Positions 42,873 to 51,778 are shown, counted from the first letter of the stretch. The stretch is 64,000 nt of DNA from CAJXQU01 sp965223825 (GCA_965223825.1 OZ245018.1:248001-312000); one strand, 5' to 3'. Numbers and translations: made by a program. The notes: generated by a model not told the origin, from the sequence alone.

Positions 42873-43856
42873 TTAGCGCGAGCGGATCATGTTCAAACGC
42901 TCATCAGCTAATTGTGCAGCAGACGTACCGGGGTAACGTGCGATCAAGTCTTCAAGCTCACCTTGTGCGAGGTCTGTATTGCCGAGTTCATCGTTGCAAT
43001 AACCAATCTTTAATTGAGCATGTGATGCTTTTCCACTGTCCGGATAGTTTCTAAGGAGCTGCTCATATTCGGTTAATGCTGCTTGATATTGACGACGCGC
43101 GTAGAAAGATTCGCCCAACCAATATTGGGCGTTGTCAGCGTAATCGCTATTGGGATGATTTTGTAAAAATGTACGGAATTGCGTCACGGACTCTTCGTGC
43201 TTCCCTTCTTTGAGTAAGGAAAATGCCATTGCGTAGTCGGATTCAGCTTGATCAGGGTTGGCTTCCGTAGTGGCTTGTACTTCAGTGGGGGCAATGGGAG
43301 CAGGGTTTTGTGGTGTCATCGTGTCGATTGGTTCTGCGCCCGTTTGAACGGCAGCATTCGGCGTAGACTGATACGTTTCAACAGGTTGAATACCGCCCGT
43401 GTTTACAGGCGGTGCTGTGTCCGTCACGATCTCGCTGCTGATGTCTGCTGCCTCGACCACTTCTGGTGTGATTGTTGCCTCATTCATCGTGCCTTGCTGG
43501 ATGGGGTTTGCATCGACAATCGGCGAAGGATCTTGATCGCCCGTGGCTGCGTCACCCCCGCGTATGCGACTGTCCAGATCGTCATACAGGCTTTGTTGAC
43601 GTTGCTGCATTTGCTTAATCGTGTAGGCCTGTTCTTCAACTTGTCCGCGCAACTGGCGGACTTCGTTATTCAGGGTTTCCACTTCGTTTAAAATATTCAG
43701 GATGCCTCTATTTTCAAGCATGTTTTCCATGCGTGCGACACGCCCGGCCAAATCTTGGCTACTGTTGGTGATATCCACCACGGTGGCTTCCGTATGACCT
43801 TTAAAGCTGATCATGGTCAGGCTCATGGCGAGCAGAATAAAAGGAGCTTTGTTCAT
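42873..43856 (-). CDS. cpoB: Cell division coordinator CpoB (YbgF)
   Basis: About 327 residues with a signal peptide (MNKAPFILLAMSLTMISFKGHTEA), an N-terminal coiled coil for trimerisation (about 35-95, DLAGRVARMENMLENRG and LRGQVEEQAYTIKQMQQRQQ), a long Pro/Thr/Gln-rich linker (about 100-205) and C-terminal TPR repeats (YAMAFSLLKEGKHEESVTQFRTFLQNHPNSDYADNAQYWLGE). CpoB couples PBP1B activity to Tol constriction. The ATG at 43856 follows AAAGGAG-like bases on neither strand strongly but opens the signal peptide; an upstream start inside the pal end is unlikely. Confidence 0.92.
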   Translation of the reverse strand: MNKAPFILLAMSLTMISFKGHTEATVVDITNSSQDLAGRVARMENMLENRGILNILNEVETLNNEVRQLRGQVEEQAYTIKQMQQRQQSLYDDLDSRIRGGDAATGDQDPSPIVDANPIQQGTMNEATITPEVVEAADISSEIVTDTAPPVNTGGIQPVETYQSTPNAAVQTGAEPIDTMTPQNPAPIAPTEVQATTEANPDQAESDYAMAFSLLKEGKHEESVTQFRTFLQNHPNSDYADNAQYWLGESFYARRQYQAALTEYEQLLRNYPDSGKASHAQLKIGYCNDELGNTDLAQGELEDLIARYPGTSAAQLADERLNMIRSR

Positions 43857-43908
43857 GTCTATTCCAAACGTTTTTAAATTAAGCAAAGAGGAGCTCGGTT
43901 GTGCCGGT

Positions 43909-44466
43909 TTAGTAAACCAGCTCAACACGGCGGTTCAAACTATACGCTTCGTCATTTGAACCATCGACTGCTGGGCGTTCTTCACCGAAGCTGACGGTGT
44001 TGATTTGATTCTCCGACGCACCCATTAATTGCATTTGACGTTTCAAGGCTTCTGCACGATTTTCACCAAGCGCTAAGTTGTATTCACGTGAGCCACGTTC
44101 GTCAGCATGACCTTCCAGTGTCACGACGGCGTCTGGGTTTTGTGAGAGAAACGCGGCATGTGCTTCAACAGCTGGGCGATAATCTGCCAGAACTACAGTG
44201 CTGTCATATTCAAAGTAGATGACACGAACAGACAAAGGGCTATCAGGATCATTCAGATCAGCGCTGCTATATGTTGCTGAGCCGAGCCCATGAGCTTGAA
44301 CGCCCTCTGCGCCTGCGCTGTAGACATCAGCGCCATCAGCACCAACACCACGGTCTTCTACTGTGGCGACGACCTCGTCGGATTTTGTGACACTCTCCGA
44401 GCCACCACAAGCGCCGAGAAACAGAAAAGAAATAGACAAAGCTAGGGCCGTAATTTTGGTATTCAT
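43909..44466 (-). CDS. pal: Peptidoglycan-associated lipoprotein Pal
   Basis: About 185 residues. The signal ends in the lipobox LFLGACGG; a low-complexity linker follows and then the OmpA-like peptidoglycan-binding domain with VIYFEYDSTVV, TLEGHADERGSREYNLALGENRAEALKRQM and NRRVELVY. It ties the outer membrane to the cell wall and is moved to division sites by TolB. The ATG at 44466 has GAGGGG upstream. Fifth gene of the Tol-Pal operon. Confidence 0.96.
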   Translation of the reverse strand: MNTKITALALSISFLFLGACGGSESVTKSDEVVATVEDRGVGADGADVYSAGAEGVQAHGLGSATYSSADLNDPDSPLSVRVIYFEYDSTVVLADYRPAVEAHAAFLSQNPDAVVTLEGHADERGSREYNLALGENRAEALKRQMQLMGASENQINTVSFGEERPAVDGSNDEAYSLNRRVELVY

Positions 44467-44546
44467 GATAGTGGTTGTCCCCTCAGATAAAGTGTTGTAA
44501 GTCATAAGTTTAACATCTCGTTCAAGACTAAATATATCCGCTAAGA

Positions 44547-45875
44547 TTAGCGGAGGTACGGCCCCCAGGCAGGCTCTCTAACATCGCTGCCACGAATGGC
44601 TAAGCGTTTCTGGATTTTGCCATCCACCGACACGGCGGCCAATTCTGATCGACCGTTACGTGATGTGGCGTAAATAATCATTTTGCCATTCGGGGCAAAA
44701 CTGGGTGATTCGTCCTGTGACGAATCGGTGAGAATATCCAAGTAACCTTGATCGCGGTTAAACACGCCAATGCGGTATGCGCCATCTTGCTGATGTACAA
44801 GGGCGATATTCTCACCATTGGCGGACAAGCTTGCCGCAGCGTTATATTTGCCCACATTAAACGTCAAGCGTTGCGCTGATCCTCCGCTCACAGGGACTTG
44901 GTAAAGTTGTGGACTACCGCCACGATCAGACGTAAAAATTAATGATCGGCCATCGGCAGTGAAGACGGCTTCCGTATCAATTCCGCGACTGTTGGTGATG
45001 CGCCTGATCTGATCACTCGCCAAGTTTTTTACATAAATTTCGGGGTTACCATCGCCCGACCGTGTCATGGCGATTTGTTGACCATCCGGTGACCAAGATG
45101 GTGAGCTGTTGATCCCTCGACCCGAAGCGATAGCACGCCGTTTCCCTGTCACAATCTCTTGTACATAAATCGCAGAGTTGCCTTTTTCGAAGGAGACATA
45201 CGCGATCTGACGACCGTCGGGTGACCAAGCTGGCGACATGATCGGTTGATTTGATTCGAGTAAGAGTTGCGGATTTTGGCCATCTTGATCGGCCATTTCG
45301 AGATTGTATCTTTTCCCTGTCGCAGTTTTGCGCACAGTGATATAGCTGATACGCGTGGCAAATGCACCAGGTTCTCCGATCAGTGTTTCGTAGATTTTGT
45401 CTGCGATTTGATGCGCCGCAAAGCGTAAATTTTCGCGTTTCGCCATGATGCGTAGCCCTGTCAGTTGCGAGCTTTTATACACATCGGCGAGACGAAATTC
45501 GATCGCATAGGCGCCGTTTGCCGTTTCTGTCGCGGTGCCGATCACCAGATTGTCCATACCGAGTCGGCGCCAATCGTCAAACATAATCGCGGAAAATTCG
45601 CTTGGTTTAGAGGGCATGTCCGCAGCGGGTATGGTTTTAAAAAGACCTGATCCGGCAAGATCTGACGCGATAATTGCACTGACATCGACAGGCAACGGAT
45701 TCGCGCCTTCCTCTGCAAACGGGACGATTGCGATTGGGATCGCGCTTTCAATCCCTTTCGTGATCTCGATCGTCAGTACATCTTCAGCGTGACTGATGCT
45801 ACTGCTAAATAGCGATAACACGCCCAACGTTGTCGCCAGGCTTGAGGCAAGCAGTCTTTGCTTGAAATTCATCAT
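44547..45875 (-). CDS. tolB: Tol-Pal system protein TolB
   Basis: About 442 residues with a signal peptide (MMNFKQRLLASSLATTLGVLSLFSSSISHA), the N-terminal TolA-interacting domain (IEITKGIESAIPIAIVPF) and a C-terminal six-bladed beta-propeller built of WD-like repeats such as SPAWSPDGRQIAYVSFEKGNSAIYV and SPSWSPDGQQIAMTRSGDGNPEIYV. It binds Pal in the periplasm. The ATG at 45875 follows CAGGAAAA; the frame stays open upstream into tolA but this is not coding. Confidence 0.95.
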   Translation of the reverse strand: MMNFKQRLLASSLATTLGVLSLFSSSISHAEDVLTIEITKGIESAIPIAIVPFAEEGANPLPVDVSAIIASDLAGSGLFKTIPAADMPSKPSEFSAIMFDDWRRLGMDNLVIGTATETANGAYAIEFRLADVYKSSQLTGLRIMAKRENLRFAAHQIADKIYETLIGEPGAFATRISYITVRKTATGKRYNLEMADQDGQNPQLLLESNQPIMSPAWSPDGRQIAYVSFEKGNSAIYVQEIVTGKRRAIASGRGINSSPSWSPDGQQIAMTRSGDGNPEIYVKNLASDQIRRITNSRGIDTEAVFTADGRSLIFTSDRGGSPQLYQVPVSGGSAQRLTFNVGKYNAAASLSANGENIALVHQQDGAYRIGVFNRDQGYLDILTDSSQDESPSFAPNGKMIIYATSRNGRSELAAVSVDGKIQKRLAIRGSDVREPAWGPYLR

Positions 45876-45900
45876 TGGTTTTCCTGATCGTCTCATGCGT

Positions 45901-46935
45901 TTATTCCGGTTTAAAAAGGAAGTTAATTGTTCTAAATTTCGCGTTGAAAACAGCAGAATCAGCGGGAACAGGCAGCGGCGAAGCCTTTTGCACGGCAATT
46001 TCAGCTTGTCGATCAAAGCGATCATCGCCACTGGATTTAACCACGCGCACGCCAACCACATCCCCACCTGGCACCATGCGGATTTCTATCACGCATTGTA
46101 AACCTGGCGTGAAGCCTCGAATATTAAAATTACGTTCAACTTGTGCCGCGATCTTGCCGTAAAAACTACTGGCAACACGGTTCGCTTCTTCTGCTGCGAG
46201 TTGATCCGCGAGTTCTTTCGCTAAACGGGCTTTCTCTGCTTCGGCTTTTTTGCGGGCCTCATCTTCAGCCCGTTTTTTTTCTTCCGCTTTTTTTACTTCT
46301 TCCTGACGTTTGCGTTCTTCCTCGGCTTTTTTCGCTTCAGCCTCTGCCCGTTGTTTTTCTTCCTGCTCTTTTTTCAGGCGTTCTTGCTCCGCCTTTTTAC
46401 GAGCGTCTTCTTCCGCTTGTTTTTTCTCGGCTTCGCGCTTTGCTTGGCGTTCAGCTTCTTTTTGTTTTTCGATCAACAGTTGTTTCTGTTCATCCTCAAG
46501 CCGTTTCTTCTCTTGCTCCTGTTCGGCACGTGCTTGTTCTGCCTGTTGCAAACGCTTTTCTTCTTGCTCGCGTTGTTTTTCGACTTCGGCTTGTTCTTTT
46601 TTCAACTCTTGTAAGCGTTGCTCTTCGGCTTCGCGTTTTTTCTCAGCATCGAGAGCGGCTTGTTTCTGTTTTGCCTGTTCGTCGATTTTGGCTTGCTCGG
46701 CTTGCTTGAGTTTTTCAACTTCCGCATTCACTTTGCCCTGATCGATAATGACGGCGTTGACCACGTTCGGTTCCGCATCATGTTGTTCAGGTGTGATGGA
46801 CTTCTCGGTGCCGATGCTGAAAAACAGCAGGGCGAAGGCGAGCAGGTGGATGACGACGGCGAAGGCGACGCCTTTAATATTTTGAAACCGCGCGATCCAG
46901 CCGGTGCGGTGTGGTGGTTGACGACGTTTTGCCAT
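45901..46935 (-). CDS. tolA: Tol-Pal system protein TolA
   Basis: A 344-residue inner-membrane protein: N-terminal membrane helix (about 24-44), a long Ala/Lys/Glu/Gln-rich helical stretch (about 70-250) that spans the periplasm, and a C-terminal globular domain (NRVASSFYGKIAAQVERNF, IRMVPGGDVVGVRVVKSSGDDRFDRQAEIAVQKASPLPVP). It transmits energy from TolQR to TolB-Pal. Its start codon overlaps the tolR stop by one base. The repeat-rich middle produces long open frames on the other strand which are not genes. Confidence 0.95.
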   Translation of the reverse strand: MAKRRQPPHRTGWIARFQNIKGVAFAVVIHLLAFALLFFSIGTEKSITPEQHDAEPNVVNAVIIDQGKVNAEVEKLKQAEQAKIDEQAKQKQAALDAEKKREAEEQRLQELKKEQAEVEKQREQEEKRLQQAEQARAEQEQEKKRLEDEQKQLLIEKQKEAERQAKREAEKKQAEEDARKKAEQERLKKEQEEKQRAEAEAKKAEEERKRQEEVKKAEEKKRAEDEARKKAEAEKARLAKELADQLAAEEANRVASSFYGKIAAQVERNFNIRGFTPGLQCVIEIRMVPGGDVVGVRVVKSSGDDRFDRQAEIAVQKASPLPVPADSAVFNAKFRTINFLFKPE

Positions 46936-47357
46936 TATTCCGGTGGTGGTTCTGTCATAAGGCCAACGCTCGGTACGCCCGCGCTTTGCAGCAGGCTCAT
47001 GAGTTCGACAATGTTTTGATACGCTACCGCGCGATCGCCATTCACCAATACAGGTGTTTGCGGTTTGTATTTGATCACGCTCTGCACACGCGTGATCAGC
47101 TCTGTGTTATTTACCGGTGTTTCTTTGTCTTCACCGAAGTCGATGAAATACTGCCCACTGTTATCGACGGATACGATCAGTGGTTGATCATCTGTCGGCG
47201 GAACCGGTTCTGAGCTGGTTTGCGGTAAATCCACTTTCACCCCTTGCGTGACGAGGGGGGCGGTAATCATAAAAATGATCAACAGCACAAGCATGACATC
47301 AATGTAAGGAACGACATTGATATCGGACATGAGTCTTTTGCGGGCGCGGCGTTGCAT
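46935..47357 (-). CDS. tolR: Tol-Pal system protein TolR
   Basis: A 140-residue ExbD/TolR protein with one membrane helix (about 16-38, INVVPYIDVMLVLLIIFMIT) holding the conserved aspartate used in proton passage, and a periplasmic domain with VLVNGDRAVAYQNIVELMSLLQSAG. Works with TolQ as the stator-like motor of the Tol system. It starts 14 bp after tolQ. Confidence 0.96.
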   Translation of the reverse strand: MQRRARKRLMSDINVVPYIDVMLVLLIIFMITAPLVTQGVKVDLPQTSSEPVPPTDDQPLIVSVDNSGQYFIDFGEDKETPVNNTELITRVQSVIKYKPQTPVLVNGDRAVAYQNIVELMSLLQSAGVPSVGLMTEPPPE

Positions 47358-47371
47358 ACTCGTAAGTGCTC

Positions 47372-48046
47372 TTAGTTATGCGCCTGACGGTGCAGGATGG
47401 ATGAGAATTCTTCAAGGAAAATATCATACTGACCATAAAGTCGATCAATTTCCGTTGAATAGCGGTTATAACCAATAACGGCCGGAATCGCGGCAAATAA
47501 GCCCATGGCGGTGGCGATCAACGCCTCGGAAATGCCCGGCGCAACCATCGCTAACGTGGCTTGATGTACGTTGCCGAGGGCCTGGAATGAATTCATGATG
47601 CCCCAGACGGTGCCGAATAAGCCAATGTAAGGACTGACGGAGCCGACGGTTGCTAGGAAGGGCAGGCGTTGTTCGAGGTAGTCGATCTCACGATTGACGG
47701 CGATGCGCATTGATCGTTGCGCACCGGCAAGAATCGAGTCAGGGTCGATACCGTTACGTTTTTTTAAGCGCGCAAATTCTTTAAATCCGGATTCAAAAAT
47801 TTTCGCCATACCTTGCGCTTCTTCACGTTGTTGCGAAATGCTCGTGTACAAGGTGGTTAAGTCTTCACAATTCCAAAAGCGATCTTCAAACTCGCTGGCT
47901 TCACGTCGCGCGGTGAGTAAGGTTTTGCGTTTAATAAAAATAAGCGACCATGACGCGACAGAGGCCAGTAATAAAACCAGCATGACGAATTTCACCAGTA
48001 AACTGGCGCCCATGATCAGATTCGCAATGGACAGATCGGCTTCCAT
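47372..48046 (-). CDS. tolQ: Tol-Pal system protein TolQ
   Basis: A 224-residue MotA/TolQ/ExbB proton channel protein with three membrane helices (about 12-35, 128-150, 165-190). The conserved pore residues lie in VGSVSPYIGLFGTVWGIMNSF and ALIATAMGLFAAIPAVIGYN. First gene of the Tol-Pal operon here; ybgC, which usually sits between ruvB and tolQ, is absent, and the 158-bp gap 48047-48204 shows no remnant. GGAG lies before the ATG. Confidence 0.96.
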   Translation of the reverse strand: MEADLSIANLIMGASLLVKFVMLVLLLASVASWSLIFIKRKTLLTARREASEFEDRFWNCEDLTTLYTSISQQREEAQGMAKIFESGFKEFARLKKRNGIDPDSILAGAQRSMRIAVNREIDYLEQRLPFLATVGSVSPYIGLFGTVWGIMNSFQALGNVHQATLAMVAPGISEALIATAMGLFAAIPAVIGYNRYSTEIDRLYGQYDIFLEEFSSILHRQAHN

Positions 48047-48204
48047 TTAGTCAGCTCCAGAAAAGTGTTGGTAAAAGGTGAAGGTCATGACATCCGTAAC
48101 GCTGCGCGCGTGGTGAGTTGTGGTAGACCGAAGTGGTTTAATTCTGTTCAGTCTCGCCATACTTAGAATACCGCTTTTAATAATAATTCCTTCAAATTTT
48201 GTGA

Positions 48205-49248
48205 TCAATGCCCATCTTGATTAAAAATATCCGGTTCGTTACCTGCTTCACCGGGTGGATTTAGGCCAAAATGTTGCCATGCAGTCCGTGTTGCCACCCG
48301 ACCCCGCGGGGTGCGCATCATAAAACCTTTCTGAATAAGATAAGGCTCGATCACATCTTCGATTGTGCCGCGTTCTTCGCCGATAGCGGCAGCAATACTT
48401 TCAACGCCGACTGGACCACCATCAAATTTTTGCAGGATCGCTAATAAAATTTTGCGATCCATCATATCGAAACCATGTGTATCGACGTTCAACATATCCA
48501 AGGCTTGCTGCGAGGTATCTTCGGTAATGCGGCCATCAGATTTTACTTCCGCATAATCGCGCACGCGGCGTAAGAGTCGATTTGCGATCCGAGGAGTGCC
48601 ACGTGATCGACGTGCGACCTCATTCGCGCCTTTGTTATCGATTGCGACATTCAGAATAGTTGCTGAGCGGGAGACAATATGCGTCAGATCTTTCGCGTTA
48701 TAAAACTCCAGTCGTTGCACGATACCGAAGCGATCACGCAACGGCGATGTCAGCAAGCCCGCGCGTGTAGTCGCGCCGATCAGTGTGAAGCGGGGAAGAT
48801 CGAGCTTGATCGCACGGGCGGCTGGGCCTTCACCGATCATGATATCCAGTTGGTAATCTTCCATCGCCGGGTACAGCACTTCTTCAACAACCGGACTAAG
48901 ACGATGAATTTCATCGATAAACAACACATCTCCAGCTTCAAGATTGGTTAGCAATGCGGCCAGATCGCCGGGACGTTCTAGCACGGGACCAGAAGTCTGA
49001 CGCAGGTTAACACCCATTTCATTCGCGATGATATTGGCCAGCGTGGTTTTGCCAAGCCCTGGGGGCCCAAAGATTAAAACGTGATCAAGCGATTCGGTTC
49101 GATTACGCGCCGCGCTAATAAAGATTTCCATTTGATCGCGAACCACGGGTTGGCCAATGTAATCAGCAAGTTTCTGTGGGCGCAGTGTGGTGTCAGCTTG
49201 AAGTTCATCATCAAGCGGAGAGGCTGTGATTAGTGGGTCAGTACTCAT
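48205..49248 (-). CDS. ruvB: Holliday junction branch migration ATPase RuvB
   Basis: A 347-residue AAA+ motor. Walker A GPPGLGKTT, Walker B FIDEIHR, sensor I GATTRAG, arginine finger region PLRDRFGI and the C-terminal winged helix (PYLIQKGFMMRTPRGRVAT) are complete. It drives branch migration with RuvA. Normally it follows ruvA closely; here a phasin gene on the opposite strand separates the two, so ruvB probably needs its own promoter. Confidence 0.97.
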   Translation of the reverse strand: MSTDPLITASPLDDELQADTTLRPQKLADYIGQPVVRDQMEIFISAARNRTESLDHVLIFGPPGLGKTTLANIIANEMGVNLRQTSGPVLERPGDLAALLTNLEAGDVLFIDEIHRLSPVVEEVLYPAMEDYQLDIMIGEGPAARAIKLDLPRFTLIGATTRAGLLTSPLRDRFGIVQRLEFYNAKDLTHIVSRSATILNVAIDNKGANEVARRSRGTPRIANRLLRRVRDYAEVKSDGRITEDTSQQALDMLNVDTHGFDMMDRKILLAILQKFDGGPVGVESIAAAIGEERGTIEDVIEPYLIQKGFMMRTPRGRVATRTAWQHFGLNPPGEAGNEPDIFNQDGH

Positions 49249-49314
49249 GGAAAATGATTTTATCGCGTAAACCGATCGAAAAGGAAACTCACTGAAAAGT
49301 TATTAAAGAAATAC

Positions 49315-49343
49315 TTGACACAGTCGATGTAGTTAGCTATTGT
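49315..49343 (+). promoter_or_regulatory. Sigma-70 promoter of the phasin gene
   Basis: A perfect -35 TTGACA (49315-49320), a 17-bp spacer and TATTGT (49338-49343) as -10. Transcription should start near 49350, about 57 bp before the phasin ATG. Confidence 0.75.
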
Positions 49344-49376
49344 GCACTGCAACAATTGTTGCGGCGCAGCAATTGA
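49344..49376. promoter_or_regulatory. TGC/GCA-rich operator candidate for a PHA-responsive repressor
   Basis: Directly after the -10 lies a cluster of TGC and GCA steps with a perfect 14-bp palindrome GCAACAATTGTTGC (49349-49362), then GCGGCGCAGCAA. It overlaps the predicted start of transcription, a repressor position. TGC/GCA-rich sites of this kind are known targets of PhaR in other Proteobacteria; identity here is inferred. Confidence 0.5.
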
Positions 49377-49406
49377 AGCTAAACAAATAATATAGAGGTG
49401 ACTACC

Positions 49407-49760
49407 ATGATGACAGATTTTTATGCACCATTCGCAACATTGAATAAAACAGCAACTGATACGTACAAAGCACTGTATGCGATCAACATGAAAACGGCGA
49501 AAGCTATCAGTGAAAAACAATTCGAAATGCTCGACATTTACGCGGCAACATTCACAGAGCAACTTGAACTTTTAGGTGATGTAAAAGAATTGGATAAACT
49601 AATCCCTGCGCAAACGAAACTGGCTAAATCAGCCGGTGAGAAAGTCGTTGCTGCTGCAAAATCTACACAAGACATCGCAACTGCGTACAAAGCAGACGTG
49701 ACGAGTATTGTAGAAAAAAGTGTTGAGTCTGCGAAAGCGACAATGAAGAAAGCCGCTTAA
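49407..49760 (+). CDS. Phasin family protein
   Basis: A 117-residue, nearly all-helical protein with no cysteine: MMTDFYAPFATLNKTATDTYKALYAINMKTAKAISEKQFEMLDIYAATFTEQLELLGDV and a Lys/Ala/Ser-rich amphipathic second half (AGEKVVAAAKSTQDIATAYKADVTSIVEKSVESAKATM). This is the pattern of granule-coating phasins, which bind polyhydroxyalkanoate inclusions. No PHA synthase or depolymerase is in the window. AGAGGTG precedes the ATG. A strong promoter, an operator-like palindrome and a strong terminator make it a self-contained, probably highly expressed unit placed between ruvA and ruvB. Confidence 0.82.
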   Translation: MMTDFYAPFATLNKTATDTYKALYAINMKTAKAISEKQFEMLDIYAATFTEQLELLGDVKELDKLIPAQTKLAKSAGEKVVAAAKSTQDIATAYKADVTSIVEKSVESAKATMKKAA

Positions 49761-49817
49761 TTGCGGGTTCAACGGAGTATCTAACGAACACTATCCCCGT
49801 TCGTGCGAACTCAAGGG

Positions 49818-49849
49818 CCGTACCTCGCTAGCGAGGTACGGTTTTTTTT
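49818..49849 (+). terminator. Rho-independent terminator after the phasin gene
   Basis: A perfect 24-bp palindrome at 49818-49841 (CCGTACCTCG arm) followed by T8 (49842-49849). Very strong in the plus direction. Confidence 0.95.
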
Positions 49850-49896
49850 ATGCCTGAAATTTATAAAATTTGAGTTGTGTTATGGAACGATTACGA

Positions 49897-50499
49897 TCAG
49901 TTAATTGAAGCTTTTAGGGCTGCACGAATGATTTCTTCACTGCTGAGCCCGTCAAGATCAATATTTGCGATCATGCGGCTAGCTTCTTGTGGTTTGTAGC
50001 CGAGTGCGATCAGTGCGCTAACAGCATCACTTTCGGTCGAGATAGACCCACTTAACGTTGGACGTTGTTGATCAACCTCGGGGAGTTTCACATGCCAATC
50101 ATCCAAGCGATCACGCATTTCGACGATCAAACGTTCCGCGGTTTTCTTGCCGATCCCTGGTAATTTGACTAAACGTGCGGTATCGCTGTCGTGAATACAT
50201 TGCGCAAACTCTTGCGCATCAATACCGGAAATGATGGTCAGCCCCATTTTGGCGCCGACGCCGTTGACCTTGATCAACGTTCGAAACAAACGGCGTTCGT
50301 CTTCGGTATAAAAACCGTATAGCAGTTGTGCATCTTCGCGCACAACCATGTGAATGTGCAGCGTTACGGAGTTATCTAACTCGGGTAATTTGTAAAAGGT
50401 CGTCATCGGAGCTTCAACTTCGTATCCCACGCCATTCACATCTACCAGTAAATGTGGTGGCTGTTTCTCGATTAAAACGCCAGTGAGTCGTCCGATCAT
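49897..50499 (-). CDS. ruvA: Holliday junction binding protein RuvA
   Basis: A 200-residue protein with the OB-fold N-terminal domain (MIGRLTGVLIEKQPPHLLVDVNGVGYEVEAP), helix-hairpin-helix motifs (LIKVNGVGAKMGLTIIS and LVKLPGIGKKTAERLIVEM) and the C-terminal domain III (ALIALGYKPQEASRMIANI) that contacts RuvB. It recognises Holliday junctions. It follows ruvC by 5 bp. Confidence 0.97.
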   Translation of the reverse strand: MIGRLTGVLIEKQPPHLLVDVNGVGYEVEAPMTTFYKLPELDNSVTLHIHMVVREDAQLLYGFYTEDERRLFRTLIKVNGVGAKMGLTIISGIDAQEFAQCIHDSDTARLVKLPGIGKKTAERLIVEMRDRLDDWHVKLPEVDQQRPTLSGSISTESDAVSALIALGYKPQEASRMIANIDLDGLSSEEIIRAALKASIN

Positions 50500-50504
50500 A
50501 TTAT

Positions 50505-51035
50505 CTACGCTTGTTGTTTAAGAAGAAGTGCCGTTTGCCGAGAGTTACCATGGCAGATGGCGGCGGCTAAGGCATCTGCTTGATCAGCTTGTAGCACATC
50601 TTGAAGGTTCAGTAATAAGCGTACCATGTGTTGGACTTGGGTTTTGTCGGCATGACCGCGGCCCACGAGTGCTTGCTTGATGCGCGTTGGTGTGTATTCA
50701 AAAACGCTGATCTCACCCTGCATTGCCGCGACTAGTGCAGCGCCACGTGCCTGCCCTAGTTTGAGTGCAGAGTCTGCATTTTTATTCATGAAGACTTTTT
50801 CCACCGCGACCTCGTGTGGGGAATATTCATGAACTAAGTCGTTAATCTGGTCGTAAATTTGTCTGCAACGGTTTGCCAGATCATCATCAGTATTCATGCG
50901 GATACAGCCACTGGCGATATGCGTGTTTTTTTGCCCACACACATCAATGATGCCGTAGCCGGTGATCCGAGAGCCCGGATCAATGCCAAGAATCCTGACA
51001 GTTGGTTTACTGGCGATGGGCTGACTGAGTCTCAC
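50505..51035 (-). CDS. ruvC: Holliday junction resolvase RuvC
   Basis: A 176-residue endonuclease. Catalytic acidic residues lie in ILGIDPGSRITGYG, AVEKVFMNKNADSALKLGQARGAAL and DQADALAAAICH. It resolves junctions by paired nicks. The start overlaps the yebC stop by 4 bp, giving a yebC-ruvC-ruvA transcript. Confidence 0.97.
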   Translation of the reverse strand: MRLSQPIASKPTVRILGIDPGSRITGYGIIDVCGQKNTHIASGCIRMNTDDDLANRCRQIYDQINDLVHEYSPHEVAVEKVFMNKNADSALKLGQARGAALVAAMQGEISVFEYTPTRIKQALVGRGHADKTQVQHMVRLLLNLQDVLQADQADALAAAICHGNSRQTALLLKQQA

Positions 51036-51778
51036 CCCAGTTGTTCCAGGATTTCCTCGCTGATCTCGGCGTTGGAATAGACTTCCTGTACGTCGTCCAG
51101 ATCTTCGAGCATATCCGTCAGTTTCATCATGGTCGATGCTTGATCAAGCTCTAACTCGACCGAGGTTGAAGCACGTTGTGTCACTTCGGCCATATCTGGT
51201 GTTAACTTTGCTGCGATTAATGCATCTTGCACATCACCAAAGGTTTCCGGTGTTGTCAGTACTTCGATACCGCCTTCATCATCAACAACCACATCTTCCG
51301 CGCCTCCTTCAAGGGCAGCTTCCATGACAGCGTCTTCATTTGTTCCTGGAGCAAAACTAATAATGCCGAGTTTGCTAAAGAGGTATGAAACAGAACCGTT
51401 GGTGCCTAAGTTACCCCCCATTTTGCTAAACGCGTGTCGGACTTCGGCAACGGTTCGGTTGAGGTTATCAGTCATACAATCGACCATCACTGCAACACCG
51501 CCCGGGCCGTAACCTTCGTAGCGAACCTCTTCCATATTGTCCGTTTCGTTGGTGCCGGCACCGCGTTGAACCGCGCGTTCAATAGTGTCTTTGGTCATAT
51601 TATTAGACAGTGCTGCATCAATCGCAGCCCGTAAACGCGGATTACTGCCTGGATCTTCGCCCCCCATGCGAGCAGCAACCGTAATTTCACGAATTAACTT
51701 CGTAAAGATTTTGCCACGCTTGGCATCCTGACGACCTTTCTTATGTTTAATATTGGCCCATTTACTATGTCCAGCCAT
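51032..51778 (-). CDS. yebC: YebC/PmpR family protein
   Basis: A 248-residue YebC of usual length starting MAGHSKWANIKHKKGRQDAKRGKIFTKLIREI. Family members act as DNA-binding regulators or, as shown more recently for relatives, as translation factors at proline stretches; the sequence alone does not decide. Conserved segments include YEGYGPGGVAVMVDCMTDNLNRT and NLGTNGSVSYLF. First gene of the ruvCA transcript. Confidence 0.95.
   Translation of the reverse strand: MAGHSKWANIKHKKGRQDAKRGKIFTKLIREITVAARMGGEDPGSNPRLRAAIDAALSNNMTKDTIERAVQRGAGTNETDNMEEVRYEGYGPGGVAVMVDCMTDNLNRTVAEVRHAFSKMGGNLGTNGSVSYLFSKLGIISFAPGTNEDAVMEAALEGGAEDVVVDDEGGIEVLTTPETFGDVQDALIAAKLTPDMAEVTQRASTSVELELDQASTMMKLTDMLEDLDDVQEVYSNAEISEEILEQLG

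Noticed and set aside
46143..46741. Long open frames on the plus strand opposite tolA (Leu/Val/Phe- or Ser/Cys-rich)
   Set aside because: They are produced by the Ala/Lys/Glu-rich repeats of tolA read on the other strand. Composition is unnatural and no ribosome binding sites are present.
48047..48204. Remnant of ybgC between ruvB and tolQ
   Set aside because: No frame or motif of the thioesterase could be seen in the 158 bp.
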